Source of the DNA: Ancylobacter sp. IITR112
GTDB lineage: Bacteria > Pseudomonadota > Alphaproteobacteria > Rhizobiales > Xanthobacteraceae
Assembly: GCF_041415945.1 (NCBI RefSeq)
Contig: NZ_JBGCUS010000001.1
Coordinates: forward strand, 310,001 to 374,000
Direction: 5' to 3'
Length of the DNA: 64,000 nt
This document shows positions 9,776 to 21,317 of the stretch, in pieces. Positions within the stretch are counted from its first letter, which is position 1; each line of letters begins with the position of its first letter. Position numbers and translations under genes: made by a program. Below the pieces are notes generated by a model. The model searched no databases. It saw only the letters and a list, made by a program, of their open reading frames with translations, and was not told where the DNA came from.

Positions 9776-9802
9776 CCCGGACCGGCCCCCGACCGGTCCG
9801 GG
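9776..9802. repeat. 10-bp perfect stem-loop between binding-protein and ATPase genes
   Basis: CCCGGACCGG (9776-9785) pairs with CCGGTCCGGG (9793-9802) around a 7-base loop. It lies in the 276-bp gap between the substrate-binding protein and ATPase genes and has no T-run. Such hairpins often stabilise the binding-protein end of importer mRNAs so that this protein is made in excess. Confidence 0.55.
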
Positions 9803-9904
9803 ATAATGCCTTGATTTCTGCCCTCGCTCGCTTGGAGCGGGCTTTCCGGCCGGGTAACGTCGGGCTAAGGCCAACACGCTAAGGCCACCACTCGGAGATT
9901 GCGC

Positions 9905-10993
9905 TTGGCGCCCTTCATCCATTTCGATCAGGTCACCAAGTCCTTCGGCACGTTGAAAGTGGTCGACAAGCTCGACCTGGAAGTGGCGAAGGGGGAGTTC
10001 GTCAGCCTGCTGGGCCCTTCCGGCTCCGGCAAGACCACCCTGCTGATGATGCTCGCCGGCTTCGAACAGCCCTCGCACGGGGCCATCTGGCTTGACGGCA
10101 CCCGCATCGAGAACCTGCCCGCGCATAAGCGCAATATGGGCGTGGTGTTCCAGAATTACGCGCTGTTCCCGCACATGACGGTGGCGGAGAATGTCGCCTT
10201 TCCGCTGGCCATGCGCGGCGTCGGCAGGGCGGAGGCCGCCGCCCGCGTGACGCGGGCGCTCGATATGGTGCGGCTCGGCCACCTCAGGGACCGCCGCCCG
10301 GCCCAGCTTTCCGGCGGCCAGCAGCAGCGCGTCGCGCTCACCCGTGCCCTGGTGTTCGAGCCCACCGTGGTGCTGATGGACGAGCCGCTCGGCGCGCTCG
10401 ACAAGCAGTTGCGCGAGCACATGCAGCTCGAATTGCGCGACCTGCACCGCACGCTCGGCCTCACCGTGATCTTCGTCACCCACGACCAGTCCGAAGCCCT
10501 GACCATGTCGGACCGCATCGCCGTGTTCAATCACGGCCGCATCGAGCAGCTCGACACGCCGGAAGGCATTTATGACCGCCCCCGCACCCGCTTCGTCGCC
10601 GAGTTCATCGGCGAGACCAATCTGTTCGAGGGGGTGGTGAACAAGGTCGCCGACGGCATCGCCGAGATCGCCATCGCCAGCGGCGTGGTGGTGCGCGCCG
10701 CCCAGCTCGGCCCGGTGGAGGTTGGCGCGCCGATCCTCGCCTCGGTGCGGCCCGAGCGGCTGCATCTGCAGGAGCGGGCGGCGGGGGGTAATGCTATCGC
10801 CGTCACCGTCACCGATCATGTGTATCAGGGCGATCATCTGCGCACCCATCTCGCCGGGCCGGGCATCGAGCTTGTCGCCAAGGTGCAGCGGCGCGTGCCG
10901 GTGGGCCCGGTGGGCAGCCCCGCCTTCGCCTGTTTCGAGCCGTCCGAATGCACGCTGATCGCGCCGGACCAGGCGGCGGGGCGCGGCGCATGA
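9905..10993 (+). CDS. ABC transporter ATP-binding protein, PotA-like
   Basis: Predicted 362-residue cytoplasmic ATPase of the importer. Walker A GPSGSGKTT is near residue 37, the Q-loop is in FQNYALFPHMTV, the signature is LSGGQQQRVAL, Walker B is VVLMDEPLGALD, and the switch His is in FVTHDQSEA. Residues 275-355 form a TOBE regulatory domain (ILASVRPERLHL). No ATG fits: two TTG codons are possible (9899 and 9905), and I prefer 9905 because GGAG at 9894 then has normal spacing. The stop overlaps the next start as ATGA. Confidence 0.9.
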   Translation: MAPFIHFDQVTKSFGTLKVVDKLDLEVAKGEFVSLLGPSGSGKTTLLMMLAGFEQPSHGAIWLDGTRIENLPAHKRNMGVVFQNYALFPHMTVAENVAFPLAMRGVGRAEAAARVTRALDMVRLGHLRDRRPAQLSGGQQQRVALTRALVFEPTVVLMDEPLGALDKQLREHMQLELRDLHRTLGLTVIFVTHDQSEALTMSDRIAVFNHGRIEQLDTPEGIYDRPRTRFVAEFIGETNLFEGVVNKVADGIAEIAIASGVVVRAAQLGPVEVGAPILASVRPERLHLQERAAGGNAIAVTVTDHVYQGDHLRTHLAGPGIELVAKVQRRVPVGPVGSPAFACFEPSECTLIAPDQAAGRGA

Positions 10994-12168
10994 GCGGCTC
11001 CCCGGCCCGCGCCCGCCTCTCCGCGCTGCTGCTGGTGGCGCCGCTGTTCCTGTTCCTCGCGGCGTTCTTCATCTGGCCGCTGGTGATGATGATCACCGTC
11101 TCCGTCACCGATGGCACGGTGCGGCAGGTGATGCCGGAAACGGCGGCGGTGATCGGCGCCTGGGACGGCGACGGGTTGCCGCCGAGAGAGGTGCAGGACG
11201 CCCTTGTCGCCGATCTGCGCGCGCCAAGCGAGCAGATGGCGTTTGGCGATGCGGTGCGCCGGCTCAACAGCGAGGTGTCGGGCTTCCGCACCTTGCTCAG
11301 CCGTACCGCCAGTGCGGTGCGCGACGCGCCGCCCGGCCAGCCGGTGGACCTTGCCGGCATTGATCCGCGCTGGGGCGAGGGGCGCTACTGGCAGGCGCTG
11401 CAGCGGGCGATGCCCAACTATACCGACCGCAATTTGCTCGCCGCCGTCGATCTCAAGCGCGACACCGAGGGCAGCATCACCGCCGACAGCTCGGCCAACC
11501 GCGTCATCATGATCCGCACCTTCACCATCGCCGCGCTGGTGACGGTGCTCTGCGCGCTGATCGGCCTGCCTTATGCGATGATCGCCGCCGCCGCGACCGG
11601 CTGGGTGCGCAATGTCATGCTGCTCGCCGTGCTGCTGCCATTGTGGACCTCGCTGCTGGTGCGCACGGCCTCCTGGGTGATCCTGCTGCAGAATGAGGGA
11701 TTGATAAACAACGCGCTGATAGCCATCGGCATTGTCGACCAGCCGCTGCAACTCATCTTCAACCGCACCGGCGTGGTCATCGCCATGACCCATGTGCTGC
11801 TGCCCTTCATGGTGCTGCCGATCTATTCGGTGCTGCTCGGCATTCCGCGCAACCTCATGCCGGCAGCGTCCTCGCTGGGGGCGAGCCGGCTGCGGGCCTT
11901 CTGGCATGTGCTGCTGCCGATGGCGCTGCCGGGCGTCGCCTCCGGCGCGCTGCTCGTGTTCATGGTGGCGCTCGGCTACTACATCACGCCGGCGCTGGTC
12001 GGCGGGGCGGAGGACCAGATGATTTCCTCCGTCATCGCCTTCTTCGCCACCGGCACGGCCAATTGGGGCATGGCCGGCGCGCTCGGCCTGATCCTGCTGG
12101 TGACGACGACGGCGCTCTATCTCGTCTATGGCCGGCTGTCGCGCTCGCCCAACATGGTGGGGGCCTAG
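10990..12168 (+). CDS. ABC transporter permease, PotB-like with large periplasmic insert
   Basis: Predicted 392-residue inner-membrane subunit. After the first helix (residues 8-35, LLLVAPLFLFLAAFFIWPLV) comes a soluble stretch of about 125 residues before the five remaining helices and the EAA loop (around ASSLGASRLRAFWHVLLPMALPG) that contacts the ATPase. That insert makes it about 100 residues longer than Escherichia coli PotB, a variant seen in alphaproteobacterial Pot-like systems. Its start overlaps the ATPase stop by the tetranucleotide ATGA, so the two are translationally coupled. Confidence 0.88.
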   Translation: MSGSPARARLSALLLVAPLFLFLAAFFIWPLVMMITVSVTDGTVRQVMPETAAVIGAWDGDGLPPREVQDALVADLRAPSEQMAFGDAVRRLNSEVSGFRTLLSRTASAVRDAPPGQPVDLAGIDPRWGEGRYWQALQRAMPNYTDRNLLAAVDLKRDTEGSITADSSANRVIMIRTFTIAALVTVLCALIGLPYAMIAAAATGWVRNVMLLAVLLPLWTSLLVRTASWVILLQNEGLINNALIAIGIVDQPLQLIFNRTGVVIAMTHVLLPFMVLPIYSVLLGIPRNLMPAASSLGASRLRAFWHVLLPMALPGVASGALLVFMVALGYYITPALVGGAEDQMISSVIAFFATGTANWGMAGALGLILLVTTTALYLVYGRLSRSPNMVGA

Positions 12169-12170
12169 CG

Positions 12171-12986
12171 ATGGCGGCCAACTCGCCGGTCTTCCGCGCC
12201 GCCCAGATCGCCTTCGGCGCCGCCGTGGTGTTCTTCCTTGTGGCGCCGATCATCGCCATCCTGCCGCTGGCGTTCAATTCCAGCGTGTTCCTGAACTATC
12301 CGATGGAGAGCGTGTCCTCGCGCTGGTTCGTTGAACTGCAGACCAGCGAAACCTGGCGGCGTTCCATTCTCAACAGCCTGATCATCGGCACCGGCGCCAC
12401 CGCGCTGGCGACGGTGATCGGCACGCTGGCCGCGCTCGGCCTGCGTGAGGCGCGGCTGCCCTTCGCCAATCTGCTGCGGGTGGTTTTCCTGCTGCCCATG
12501 GTGGTGCCGGCGGTGGTGCTCGGCGTCGGCATGCAGATTCTCTATACGCGCCTCGGCCTCGCCAGCACCTATCTCGGCGTCATCGTCGCCCATGCGGTGC
12601 TGTGCGTGCCTTTCGTCATCGTCAGCGTATCGGCGTCGCTGGGCGGCATTGACGGCTCGATCGAGCGGGCGGCGAGCAGTCTCGGCGCCAGCCCGGCGAC
12701 GGTGTTTCGGCGCATCACCCTGCCGCTCGCCCTGCCGGGCGTGGTCTCGGGGGCGGTGTTCGCCTTCGCCACCTCGCTGGACGAGGTGGTCATCACCCTG
12801 TTTGTCGCCGGCCCCAATCAACGCACGCTGGCGCGGCAGATGTTCGCCAGCATTCGCGAGAATGTCAGCCCGACCATCGCGGCGGCGGCGTTCCTGCTCA
12901 TTATCGGCACGCTGTGCCTCGCCGGGCTTGCCGGCCTGCTGCGCTGGCGCCAGAGCCGGCTGGCGAAGGCCGCGCCGGACGCCTGA
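12171..12986 (+). CDS. ABC transporter permease, PotC-like
   Basis: Predicted 271-residue second permease, with about six membrane helices and the EAA motif near residues 165-190 (ERAASSLGASPATVFRRITLP). It begins two bases after the preceding permease stop and completes the binding protein/ATPase/permease/permease set. No further catabolic gene follows on this strand: the cbbR gene converges 14 bp downstream. A dedicated enzyme, if any, is therefore the HisD-family protein on the other side of the regulator. Confidence 0.9.
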   Translation: MAANSPVFRAAQIAFGAAVVFFLVAPIIAILPLAFNSSVFLNYPMESVSSRWFVELQTSETWRRSILNSLIIGTGATALATVIGTLAALGLREARLPFANLLRVVFLLPMVVPAVVLGVGMQILYTRLGLASTYLGVIVAHAVLCVPFVIVSVSASLGGIDGSIERAASSLGASPATVFRRITLPLALPGVVSGAVFAFATSLDEVVITLFVAGPNQRTLARQMFASIRENVSPTIAAAAFLLIIGTLCLAGLAGLLRWRQSRLAKAAPDA

Positions 12987-13000
12987 GCGCACCGGCACGG

Positions 13001-13984
13001 CTATACGCCGCTCTGTGCCTGTGCCTTGCGTCGCTCCGCTTCCAGCGCCGCGCGCGCTTCGGCGACACCCGGCAGGTGCAGCGTGTCGGGGAGGAATTCC
13101 GGGCCACGGCGCGAGAGGAACTCGGTCAGCGCCGCCGCTGGCGGGGTGAGGCGCTTGGCCGAGCGCTTCACCACGAACCATTGCCGCACCTCCGGCAGCC
13201 CCTCGACATCGAGCACGGCCAGCCGCCCGTCCGCCACTTCGGCGGCGATGGTGTGGGCGGAGATGAAGGCGAGGCCCAGCCCGGCCATGACGGCCTGCTT
13301 GATGGTCTCGTTTGAATCGATCTCCATGCCGATGCGCGGGTCGAGCCCCCATTGCTGGAAGAACCGCTCCATCAGCCCGCGTGTGCCCGAGCCCGGCTCG
13401 CGCGACATGAAGGTCGCGTTGGCGAGGGCCGACGGCGCGATGCGCCGACCCAGCAACGGATGATCCGCAGGTGCGATCAGCACATGCGGATGATCGCCGA
13501 TCAGCGTCTTGTCGACCTCGATATCGAGCGGCGGGCGCCCCATGATGGCAACGTCGATGGCGTCGGCCCGCAGGCCGGCGATAATGGCTTCACGGTTGCC
13601 GACCGAGATGACCACGTCGATGCCGGGATGGGCGCGGGTGAAGGCGCCGAGGGCTGCCGGCACGAAATATTTCGCCGTCGACACCAGGCCGACCGACACC
13701 CGGCCCGAGCGCAGCCCCTTCATCGCGTCGAGCGCGGCGCCGCAATCGGCCAGCGCCTGCTCGATGCGCGCCGTCGCGGCGAGAATCTCCCGGCCGGCGG
13801 CGCTCGGCTGGAAACGGTCGCCGGCACGGTCGAGCAGCGGCAGGCCGAGATAATGTTCGAGCAGTTGCACCTGCATCGTCACCGCCGGCGGGGTGACGTT
13901 CAGCTTCTTGGCGGCGCCGGTGACGCTGCCGGTTTCGACGATGGCGGCGACAGCGCGAAGCTGCTTCAGCGTGGCATTACGCAT
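13001..13984 (-). CDS. cbbR: LysR-type regulator of the Calvin operon, CbbR
   Basis: Predicted 327-residue LysR-type activator. The N-terminal winged helix-turn-helix (residues 3-62, LKQLRAVAAIVETGSVTGAA, then TPPAVTMQVQLLEHYLG) is typical of CbbR. It is followed by the two-lobed effector domain (VSVGLVSTAKYFVPAALGAF, PGSGTRGLMERFF). CbbR proteins sense NADPH, ATP or pathway intermediates and activate cbb genes. It is transcribed away from cbbF with 181 bp between starts, the conserved arrangement, and a TNA-N7-TNA site lies in that gap. Confidence 0.95.
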   Translation of the reverse strand: MRNATLKQLRAVAAIVETGSVTGAAKKLNVTPPAVTMQVQLLEHYLGLPLLDRAGDRFQPSAAGREILAATARIEQALADCGAALDAMKGLRSGRVSVGLVSTAKYFVPAALGAFTRAHPGIDVVISVGNREAIIAGLRADAIDVAIMGRPPLDIEVDKTLIGDHPHVLIAPADHPLLGRRIAPSALANATFMSREPGSGTRGLMERFFQQWGLDPRIGMEIDSNETIKQAVMAGLGLAFISAHTIAAEVADGRLAVLDVEGLPEVRQWFVVKRSAKRLTPPAAALTEFLSRRGPEFLPDTLHLPGVAEARAALEAERRKAQAQSGV

Positions 13985-13995
13985 AAACCATTACA

Positions 13996-14012
13996 TTTCA
14001 GCTAAATTGAAA
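13996..14012. promoter_or_regulatory. CbbR-type LysR binding site in the cbbR-cbbF divergent region
   Basis: TTTCA (13996-14000) and TGAAA (14008-14012) are inverted around a 7-base spacer, which also gives TCA-N7-TGA, a match to the TNA-N7/8-TNA consensus reported for CbbR. The gap is AT-rich (13985-14040). A second palindrome ATTCGAAT lies at 14027-14034. The site is 12 bp from the cbbR start, consistent with autoregulation plus activation of cbbF. Confidence 0.6.
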
Positions 14013-14165
14013 CTGAAGGTCAATTTATTCGAATTTCCTTACGCCGGCAAATCGGGCAGTCTGATCTCAACAAAAGGCGTCCGCCGCTTCGGGTCCCCGC
14101 CCGAAGGCTTCCGGAAACGACACGCCAAAGGGCCCAAGCCCACAAGAACATAACTGGGGAACGCC

Positions 14166-15191
14166 ATGACACGCCCGACATTGCAGGGCCACCTCGAGGG
14201 GTGGTCTCAGGCAGACGCCTTGCGTCGCGACATCGCCAGCGCCGTGATCGCGCTGGCTGACGCCGGCCGCCAGATTTCAGAGCTGCTCGCCGCCGGCCCG
14301 CTGGCCGGCTCGCTCGCCACGGTGCGCGGCTATCACGCCGATGGCGACAGCCAGAAGGAACTGGATGTCATCACCGACGATCTCATCCGCGAGGCGCTGT
14401 CGCAGGCGCCGGTCGCGCTGTTCGGCTCCGAGGAAGCCGATGAGGCGGTGACGCTCAATCCCGCCGGCACGCTGGCGGTGGCGGTTGATCCGCTGGACGG
14501 CTCGTCCAATATCGACACCAATGCCACGGTCGGCACGATCTTTTCGATCCTGCCCTTCATCGGCAGCGATTCGCTCCTGCAGACCGGCCGCGCCCAGCTC
14601 GCCGCCGGCTTCCTGCTCTACGGGCCGCAGACCGCGCTGGTGATGACCGTCGGCGCCGGCACCCAGATTTTCATTCTCGACCGCGCCAGCGGCGCCTTCC
14701 TGCTGGCCGAGGAGCGGGCAATGGTGCTGCCGGAGACGGCGGAATACGCCATCAACGGCTCCAATCTGCGGCATTGGGACGTTGCCATCCGCTCCTATGT
14801 CGAGGACTGCCAGGCCGGCGCCGACGGCCCGCGGGGCAAGGACTTCAACACCCGCTGGGTCGCTTCCATGGTGGCCGATGTCTACCGCATCCTGGTCCGC
14901 GGCGGGGTCTATCTCTATCCCGGCGACGCCCGCAAAGGTTACGGCCATGGCCGCCTGCGGCTGGTCTATGAGGCCAACCCCGTCGCCTTCCTGATGGAGC
15001 AGGCGCAGGGCTGCGCCACGGATGGGCGGCTGCCGATCCTCGACATCGTGCCCGAGCATCTGCACCAGCGCGTGCCGCTGGTGTTTGGCTCCTGCACCGA
15101 AGTCGAGCGCATCGCCCGCTATCACCGCGACGCCGCCGCCATGCCGGAGCGCTCGCCTTTGTTCGGCCGTCGCGGCCTGCTGCGCGCCTGA
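14166..15191 (+). CDS. cbbF: Class I fructose-1,6-bisphosphatase
   Basis: Predicted 341-residue phosphatase that makes fructose 6-phosphate in the Calvin cycle; Calvin-operon versions often also act on sedoheptulose 1,7-bisphosphate. Metal and active-site motifs of class I enzymes are visible: FGSEEADE near residue 91, VDPLDGSSNID near 110, and the C-terminal AQGCATDGRLPILDI. It is the first gene of the cbb operon, 12 bp upstream of cbbP. GGGGA lies before its ATG. Confidence 0.96.
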   Translation: MTRPTLQGHLEGWSQADALRRDIASAVIALADAGRQISELLAAGPLAGSLATVRGYHADGDSQKELDVITDDLIREALSQAPVALFGSEEADEAVTLNPAGTLAVAVDPLDGSSNIDTNATVGTIFSILPFIGSDSLLQTGRAQLAAGFLLYGPQTALVMTVGAGTQIFILDRASGAFLLAEERAMVLPETAEYAINGSNLRHWDVAIRSYVEDCQAGADGPRGKDFNTRWVASMVADVYRILVRGGVYLYPGDARKGYGHGRLRLVYEANPVAFLMEQAQGCATDGRLPILDIVPEHLHQRVPLVFGSCTEVERIARYHRDAAAMPERSPLFGRRGLLRA

Positions 15192-15203
15192 CGGAGAGGA
15201 CCC

Positions 15204-16079
15204 ATGTCGATCCATCACCCCATCATCTCCGTCACCGGCTCGTCCGGCGCCGGCACCACCTCGGTGCGGCGTATTTTCGAGCAGATCTTCCGCCGCGAGG
15301 ATGTCACCGCCGCCTATATCGAAGGCGACGCCTATCATCGCTATGACCGCGCCGAGATGAAGCGCGTCATGGCCGAGGAAGCCTCGCGCGGCAACCACCA
15401 TTACAGCCATTTCGGGCCGGACTCGAACCTGTTCGAGGAGTTGGAGGAGACCTTCCGCTCCTATGCCCACACCGGCACCGGCAAGTTCCGCCACTATGTT
15501 CATGACGACAAGGAAGCCGCCGAATATGGCGGCGCGCCCGGCACCTTCACCGCCTGGGAGCCGATCCCGACGCCGACCGACCTGCTGTTCTATGAAGGGC
15601 TGCACGGTGCGGTGGTCAGTGGCAATATTGACGTTGCCCGCTATGCCGATCTCAAGATCGGCGTCGTGCCGGTGATCAACCTCGAATGGATCCAGAAGAT
15701 CCATCGCGACCGTTCGCATCGCGGCTATTCCACCGAGGCGGTGACCGACACCATCCTGCGGCGCATGCCGGACTATGTGAACTATATCTGCCCGCAGTTC
15801 ACCCACACCGACATCAACTTCCAGCGTGTGCCGACGGTCGATACCTCGAACCCGTTCATCGCCCGCTGGATCCCCACGGCCGACGAATCCATCGTCGTCA
15901 TCCGCTTCAAGAGCCCGCGCGGCATAGATTTCCCCTACCTGCTCTCGATGATCCAGGGCTCGTGGATGAGCCGCGCCAATTCCATCGTGATCCCCGGCGG
16001 CAAGCTCGACATCGCGATGCAGCTCATCCTCACGCCGATGATCCTCAACATCGTCGAGAAGAAGCGGCGCGCCGCGTGA
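15204..16079 (+). CDS. cbbP: Phosphoribulokinase
   Basis: Predicted 291-residue kinase forming ribulose 1,5-bisphosphate, the CO2 acceptor. It is the octameric bacterial form by length. The Walker A loop is GSSGAGTTS at residues 11-19, the substrate loop holds [14 protein letters not shown], and [12 protein letters not shown] carries the Walker B-like Glu. GGAGAGGA precedes the ATG. It sits 14 bp from cbbT. With RuBisCO it is diagnostic for a working Calvin cycle. Confidence 0.97.
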   Translation: MSIHHPIISVTGSSGAGTTSVRRIFEQIFRREDVTAAYIEGDAYHRYDRAEMKRVMAEEASRGNHHYSHFGPDSNLFEELEETFRSYAHTGTGKFRHYVHDDKEAAEYGGAPGTFTAWEPIPTPTDLLFYEGLHGAVVSGNIDVARYADLKIGVVPVINLEWIQKIHRDRSHRGYSTEAVTDTILRRMPDYVNYICPQFTHTDINFQRVPTVDTSNPFIARWIPTADESIVVIRFKSPRGIDFPYLLSMIQGSWMSRANSIVIPGGKLDIAMQLILTPMILNIVEKKRRAA

Positions 16080-16093
16080 AACGGGAGGACAGC

Positions 16094-18112
16094 ATGTTGA
16101 CCAGCCCATCGACCGCCACGCCCCTGCGCGAACTCGGCGCGCTTCCGCACGACGACATGGCCAATGCCCTGCGCGCCCTGACCATGGACGCGGTGGAAAA
16201 GGCCAAGTCCGGCCATCCCGGCATGCCCATGGGCATGGCGGATGTCACCACCGCCCTGTTCGCGCGCTTCGTGACGCTGGACCCCAGCCGTCCCGACTGG
16301 CCGGACCGCGACCGCTTCATCCTCTCCGCCGGTCACGGCTCGATGCTGCTCTACGCGCTCAACCATCTGCTCGGCTATGCCGATATGGGCACGGAGCAGC
16401 TCAAGAGCTTCCGCCAGCTCGGCGCCGTCACCGCCGGCCATCCCGAGCACGGCCACACGCTCGGTGTCGAGACCACCACCGGCCCGCTGGGGCAGGGGCT
16501 GACCACGGCGGTCGGCATGGCGCTGGCCGAGCGCATGCTCAACGCCCGCTTCGGCGACGATCTCGTCGACCACCGCACCTGGGTCATCGCCGGCGATGGC
16601 TGCCTGATGGAAGGCATCAGCCACGAGGCCATCGACCTCGCCGGGCACCTCAAGCTCGCCAAGCTCACCGTGCTGTGGGACGATAACGGCATCTCCATTG
16701 ACGGCAGCACCGCGCTGTCCACCTCCACCGACCAGCTCGCCCGTTTCACGGCGTCCGGCTGGAAGGTGCTGCGGGTCGACGGCCATGCCCATCACGCGCT
16801 GGTCGACGCCATCGCAGAGGCGCGGACGAGCGACCGGCCGGTGCTGATCGCCTGCCGCACCACCATCGGTTTCGGCGCCCCGACCAAGGCCGGCACGGAA
16901 GCCGTGCACGGCGCCCCGCTCGGCGCCGCCGAGATCGAGGGCGCGCGCGAGGCGCTCGGCTGGAACCACCCGCCCTTCGAAGTGCCCGAGCACGTGCGTG
17001 CGGCGTTTGCCGCCATCGCCCGGCGCGGCCGCGAGGCGCGCGAGGCCTGGGAGAAGCGGCTCTCCGCCTCCGGCCGCCGCGCCGATTTCGAGGCGGCGAT
17101 GGAAGGCGACCTGCCGGCCGATTTCGACGAGAAACTCGCCGCCTATAAGCGTGAACTCTCGCAGACCGCGCCGAAGGTGGCGACGCGCAAGGCCTCCGAG
17201 ATGGCGCTCGGCGTCATCAACCGCGCCACCGACCTCACCATTGGCGGTTCGGCCGATCTCACCCATTCCAACCTCACCCTGACCAAGGGCATGGAATCGG
17301 TAACGCCGGGCAATTACGCGGGCCGCTACATTCATTACGGCATTCGCGAACACGCGATGGCGGCGGTGATGAACGGCCTCGCCTTGCATCGCGGCAGCAT
17401 TCCCTATGGCGGCACCTTCATGGTGTTCTCCGACTATGCGCGCGGCGGCATGCGGCTCTCGGCGCTGATGGGCCAGCGCGTCGTCTATGTGCTGACGCAT
17501 GATTCCATCGGCCTCGGCGAGGACGGGCCGACCCACCAGCCGGTCGAGCATCTCGCCATGCTGCGGGCGACGCCGAACCTCTATGTGTTCCGCCCCGCCG
17601 ATGCGGTGGAGACGCTGGAAGCCTGGCAGCTCGCTCTGCATGCGGAGGGTACGCCCTCGGTGCTGGCGCTCTCGCGCCAGAACCTTCCGACCTTCCGCAC
17701 CGAGCATTCGGAAGAGAACCTCGTCGGTTATGGCGCCTATGTCGCCCGCAAGCCCAAGCGCCGGCGCGACGTGACGCTGCTCGCCACCGGCTCGGAGGTC
17801 GAGATCGCCTTCAAGGGCGCGGACCTGCTCGCCGAGCGCGGTGTCGACGCCGCCGTCGTCTCCATGCCGTGCTGGGAGCTGTTTGAGCGCCAGAGCCATG
17901 AGTACCGCCGCGCCGTGCTGGGCACCGCCCCGCGCGTCGCCATCGAGGCGGCGGCCCGGCTCGGCTGGGACCGCTGGATCGGCGAGCGCGGACGCTTCAT
18001 CGGCATGGAGAGCTTCGGCGCTTCCGGCCCGGCGGGCGATCTCTACCGCCACTTCAACATCACCCCGGAGGCGGTGGTCGACGCGACCTGCGACCTCCTC
18101 ACCTGCGCCTGA
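16094..18112 (+). CDS. cbbT: Transketolase
   Basis: Predicted 672-residue thiamine-diphosphate enzyme of the regenerative Calvin phase. The N-terminal pyrophosphate domain has [14 protein letters not shown] and the cofactor motif GDGCLMEG with WDDN downstream. The middle pyrimidine domain has [13 protein letters not shown] and [14 protein letters not shown]. The C-terminal domain ends at [12 protein letters not shown] start at the ATG at 16094, preceded by GGGAGGA; the frame is open further upstream over cbbP but out of homology. Confidence 0.96.
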   Translation: MLTSPSTATPLRELGALPHDDMANALRALTMDAVEKAKSGHPGMPMGMADVTTALFARFVTLDPSRPDWPDRDRFILSAGHGSMLLYALNHLLGYADMGTEQLKSFRQLGAVTAGHPEHGHTLGVETTTGPLGQGLTTAVGMALAERMLNARFGDDLVDHRTWVIAGDGCLMEGISHEAIDLAGHLKLAKLTVLWDDNGISIDGSTALSTSTDQLARFTASGWKVLRVDGHAHHALVDAIAEARTSDRPVLIACRTTIGFGAPTKAGTEAVHGAPLGAAEIEGAREALGWNHPPFEVPEHVRAAFAAIARRGREAREAWEKRLSASGRRADFEAAMEGDLPADFDEKLAAYKRELSQTAPKVATRKASEMALGVINRATDLTIGGSADLTHSNLTLTKGMESVTPGNYAGRYIHYGIREHAMAAVMNGLALHRGSIPYGGTFMVFSDYARGGMRLSALMGQRVVYVLTHDSIGLGEDGPTHQPVEHLAMLRATPNLYVFRPADAVETLEAWQLALHAEGTPSVLALSRQNLPTFRTEHSEENLVGYGAYVARKPKRRRDVTLLATGSEVEIAFKGADLLAERGVDAAVVSMPCWELFERQSHEYRRAVLGTAPRVAIEAAARLGWDRWIGERGRFIGMESFGASGPAGDLYRHFNITPEAVVDATCDLLTCA

Positions 18113-18128
18113 GCCAGAGGAAGAGCCA

Positions 18129-19214
18129 ATGGCCCGCATCACCCTTCGACAGCTTCTCGACCACGCCGCCGAGTATGGCTACGGCGTCCCGGCCTTCAAC
18201 ATCAACAATATGGAGCAGGGCATCGCGATCATGGAGGCGGCGCAGGCCGTCGACGCGCCGGTCATCATGCAGGCGAGCCGCGGCGCCCGTTCCTATGCCG
18301 GCGACATCATGCTCTCGCGGATGATCGACGCGCTGACCGAGATGTACCCCGCGATCCCGATCTGCATGCATCAGGACCACGGGAACAACGAGGCGACCTG
18401 CCTTTCCGCCATCCAGCACGGCTTCACCTCCGTGATGATGGACGGCTCCCTGAGAGAGGACGCCAAGACGCCTGCGGATTACGACTACAACGTCGCCATC
18501 ACCCGCCGCGTGGTGGATGCCGCCCACTGGGTCGGCGCCTCGGTGGAAGGCGAGCTCGGCGTGCTCGGCTCGCTGGAGCATGGCGCCGGCGAGCAGGAGG
18601 ACGGCCACGGCGCCGAAGGCCAGCTCAGCCATGACCAGTTGCTGACCGATCCCGACCAGGCGGTGGATTTCGTCGCCGCTACCCGGGTCGACGCCCTCGC
18701 CATCGCCATGGGCACTTCGCATGGCGCTTACAAATTCTCGCGCCAGCCGGACGGCGACATCCTCGCCATGAACATCATCGAGGAAATCCACCGGCGGCTG
18801 CCGAACGTGCATCTGGTGATGCACGGCTCTTCCTCGGTGCCGCAGCCGCTGCAGGATCTGTTCAATGCCAGCGGCGGCGAGATGCCCCAGACCTGGGGCG
18901 TGCCGGTGGAGGAGATCGTGCGCGGCATCAAGCACGGCGTGCGCAAGGTCAATATCGACACGGATTGCCGCCTCGCCATGACGGCGCAGTTCCGCAAGGT
19001 GGCGCAGGCCAACAAGGCCGAGTTCGATCCGCGCAAATTCCTCAAACCCGCCATGGACGCGATGCGCGACCTTTGCCGCGAGCGTTTCGAGCAGTTCGGC
19101 ACGGCGGGTCACGCCAGCCAGATCAAGGTGCTGCCGCTGGCCGCCATGGCCAAGCGCTACGCCTCCGGCAGCCTCGATCCGGTGATCGGCGGCGCGCGGG
19201 TGGCGGCGGAGTAA
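18129..19214 (+). CDS. cbbA: Class II fructose-bisphosphate aldolase, CbbA type
   Basis: Predicted 361-residue zinc aldolase joining triose phosphates to fructose or sedoheptulose bisphosphate. Class II markers are visible: the zinc ligand in MHQDHGNN near residue 80, [12 protein letters not shown] around 137, the second zinc region [10 protein letters not shown] near 197, and MHGSSSVP near 233. The length and the AEQEDGHG-like insert match the autotrophic CbbA subgroup. The gene follows cbbT by 16 bp; an 87-bp spacer with a small hairpin precedes cbbL. Confidence 0.95.
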   Translation: MARITLRQLLDHAAEYGYGVPAFNINNMEQGIAIMEAAQAVDAPVIMQASRGARSYAGDIMLSRMIDALTEMYPAIPICMHQDHGNNEATCLSAIQHGFTSVMMDGSLREDAKTPADYDYNVAITRRVVDAAHWVGASVEGELGVLGSLEHGAGEQEDGHGAEGQLSHDQLLTDPDQAVDFVAATRVDALAIAMGTSHGAYKFSRQPDGDILAMNIIEEIHRRLPNVHLVMHGSSSVPQPLQDLFNASGGEMPQTWGVPVEEIVRGIKHGVRKVNIDTDCRLAMTAQFRKVAQANKAEFDPRKFLKPAMDAMRDLCRERFEQFGTAGHASQIKVLPLAAMAKRYASGSLDPVIGGARVAAE

Positions 19215-20771
<1,557 letters not shown>

Positions 20772-20779
20772 GTTCCGCC

Positions 20780-20881
20780 ATCCCGGACGCGCCGCAGGCG
20801 TGATCCGGGATCGCGAGACCAGAGTGGAAACCCTTTTCCGGAACCCGATCCTGGTGCTGCCTCCGGCCGACCGGGATGACG
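20780..20881. repeat. Palindromic repeat in the cbbL-cbbS spacer
   Basis: ATCCCGGA (20780-20787) pairs with TCCGGGAT (20804-20811), and the unit closes with CGGGATGACGA before the cbbS leader. The same arm pair occurs at 46699-46731. It looks like a dispersed REP-like element sitting inside the operon, in the spacer between the two RuBisCO genes. Confidence 0.55.
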
Positions 20882-20897
20882 AGAGCGAGACACCACC

Positions 20898-21317
20898 ATG
20901 CGCCTGACTCAGGGAGCCTTCTCCTTCCTGCCCGATCTCACCGACGCGCAGATCGCCCGCCAAGTCCAGTACTGCATCGACAAGGGCTGGGCGGTGAACA
21001 TCGAGTTCACCGACGATCCGCACCCGCGCAACACCTATTGGGAATTGTGGGGCCAGCCGATGTTCGACGTGCCGGACGCTGCCGGCGTGATGTTCGAACT
21101 GAACGAGTGCCGCAAGGCCTATGGCGGCCGGCAATACATCCGCGTCAGCGCCTTCGACGCCACCCATACGTGGGAATCGCTGCGCCTCTCCTTCATCACC
21201 GACCGTCCCACTGACGAACCCGGCTTCGCGCTGGAACGGCAGGAAATCGACGGCAGGTCGATCCGCTACACGACGCGCGCCTATGCGGCTAACCGCCCGG
21301 AAGGCGCGCGCTACTGA
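20898..21317 (+). CDS. cbbS: RuBisCO small subunit, red type
   Basis: Predicted 139-residue small subunit of the L8S8 holoenzyme. It has the red-type start [19 protein letters not shown], the conserved [11 protein letters not shown] and [17 protein letters not shown], and the C-terminal extension typical of red forms ([17 protein letters not shown]), which makes the beta-hairpin in the central channel. It is 126 bp downstream of cbbL, a longer gap than usual because a repeat unit is inserted. Confidence 0.97.
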   Translation: MRLTQGAFSFLPDLTDAQIARQVQYCIDKGWAVNIEFTDDPHPRNTYWELWGQPMFDVPDAAGVMFELNECRKAYGGRQYIRVSAFDATHTWESLRLSFITDRPTDEPGFALERQEIDGRSIRYTTRAYAANRPEGARY

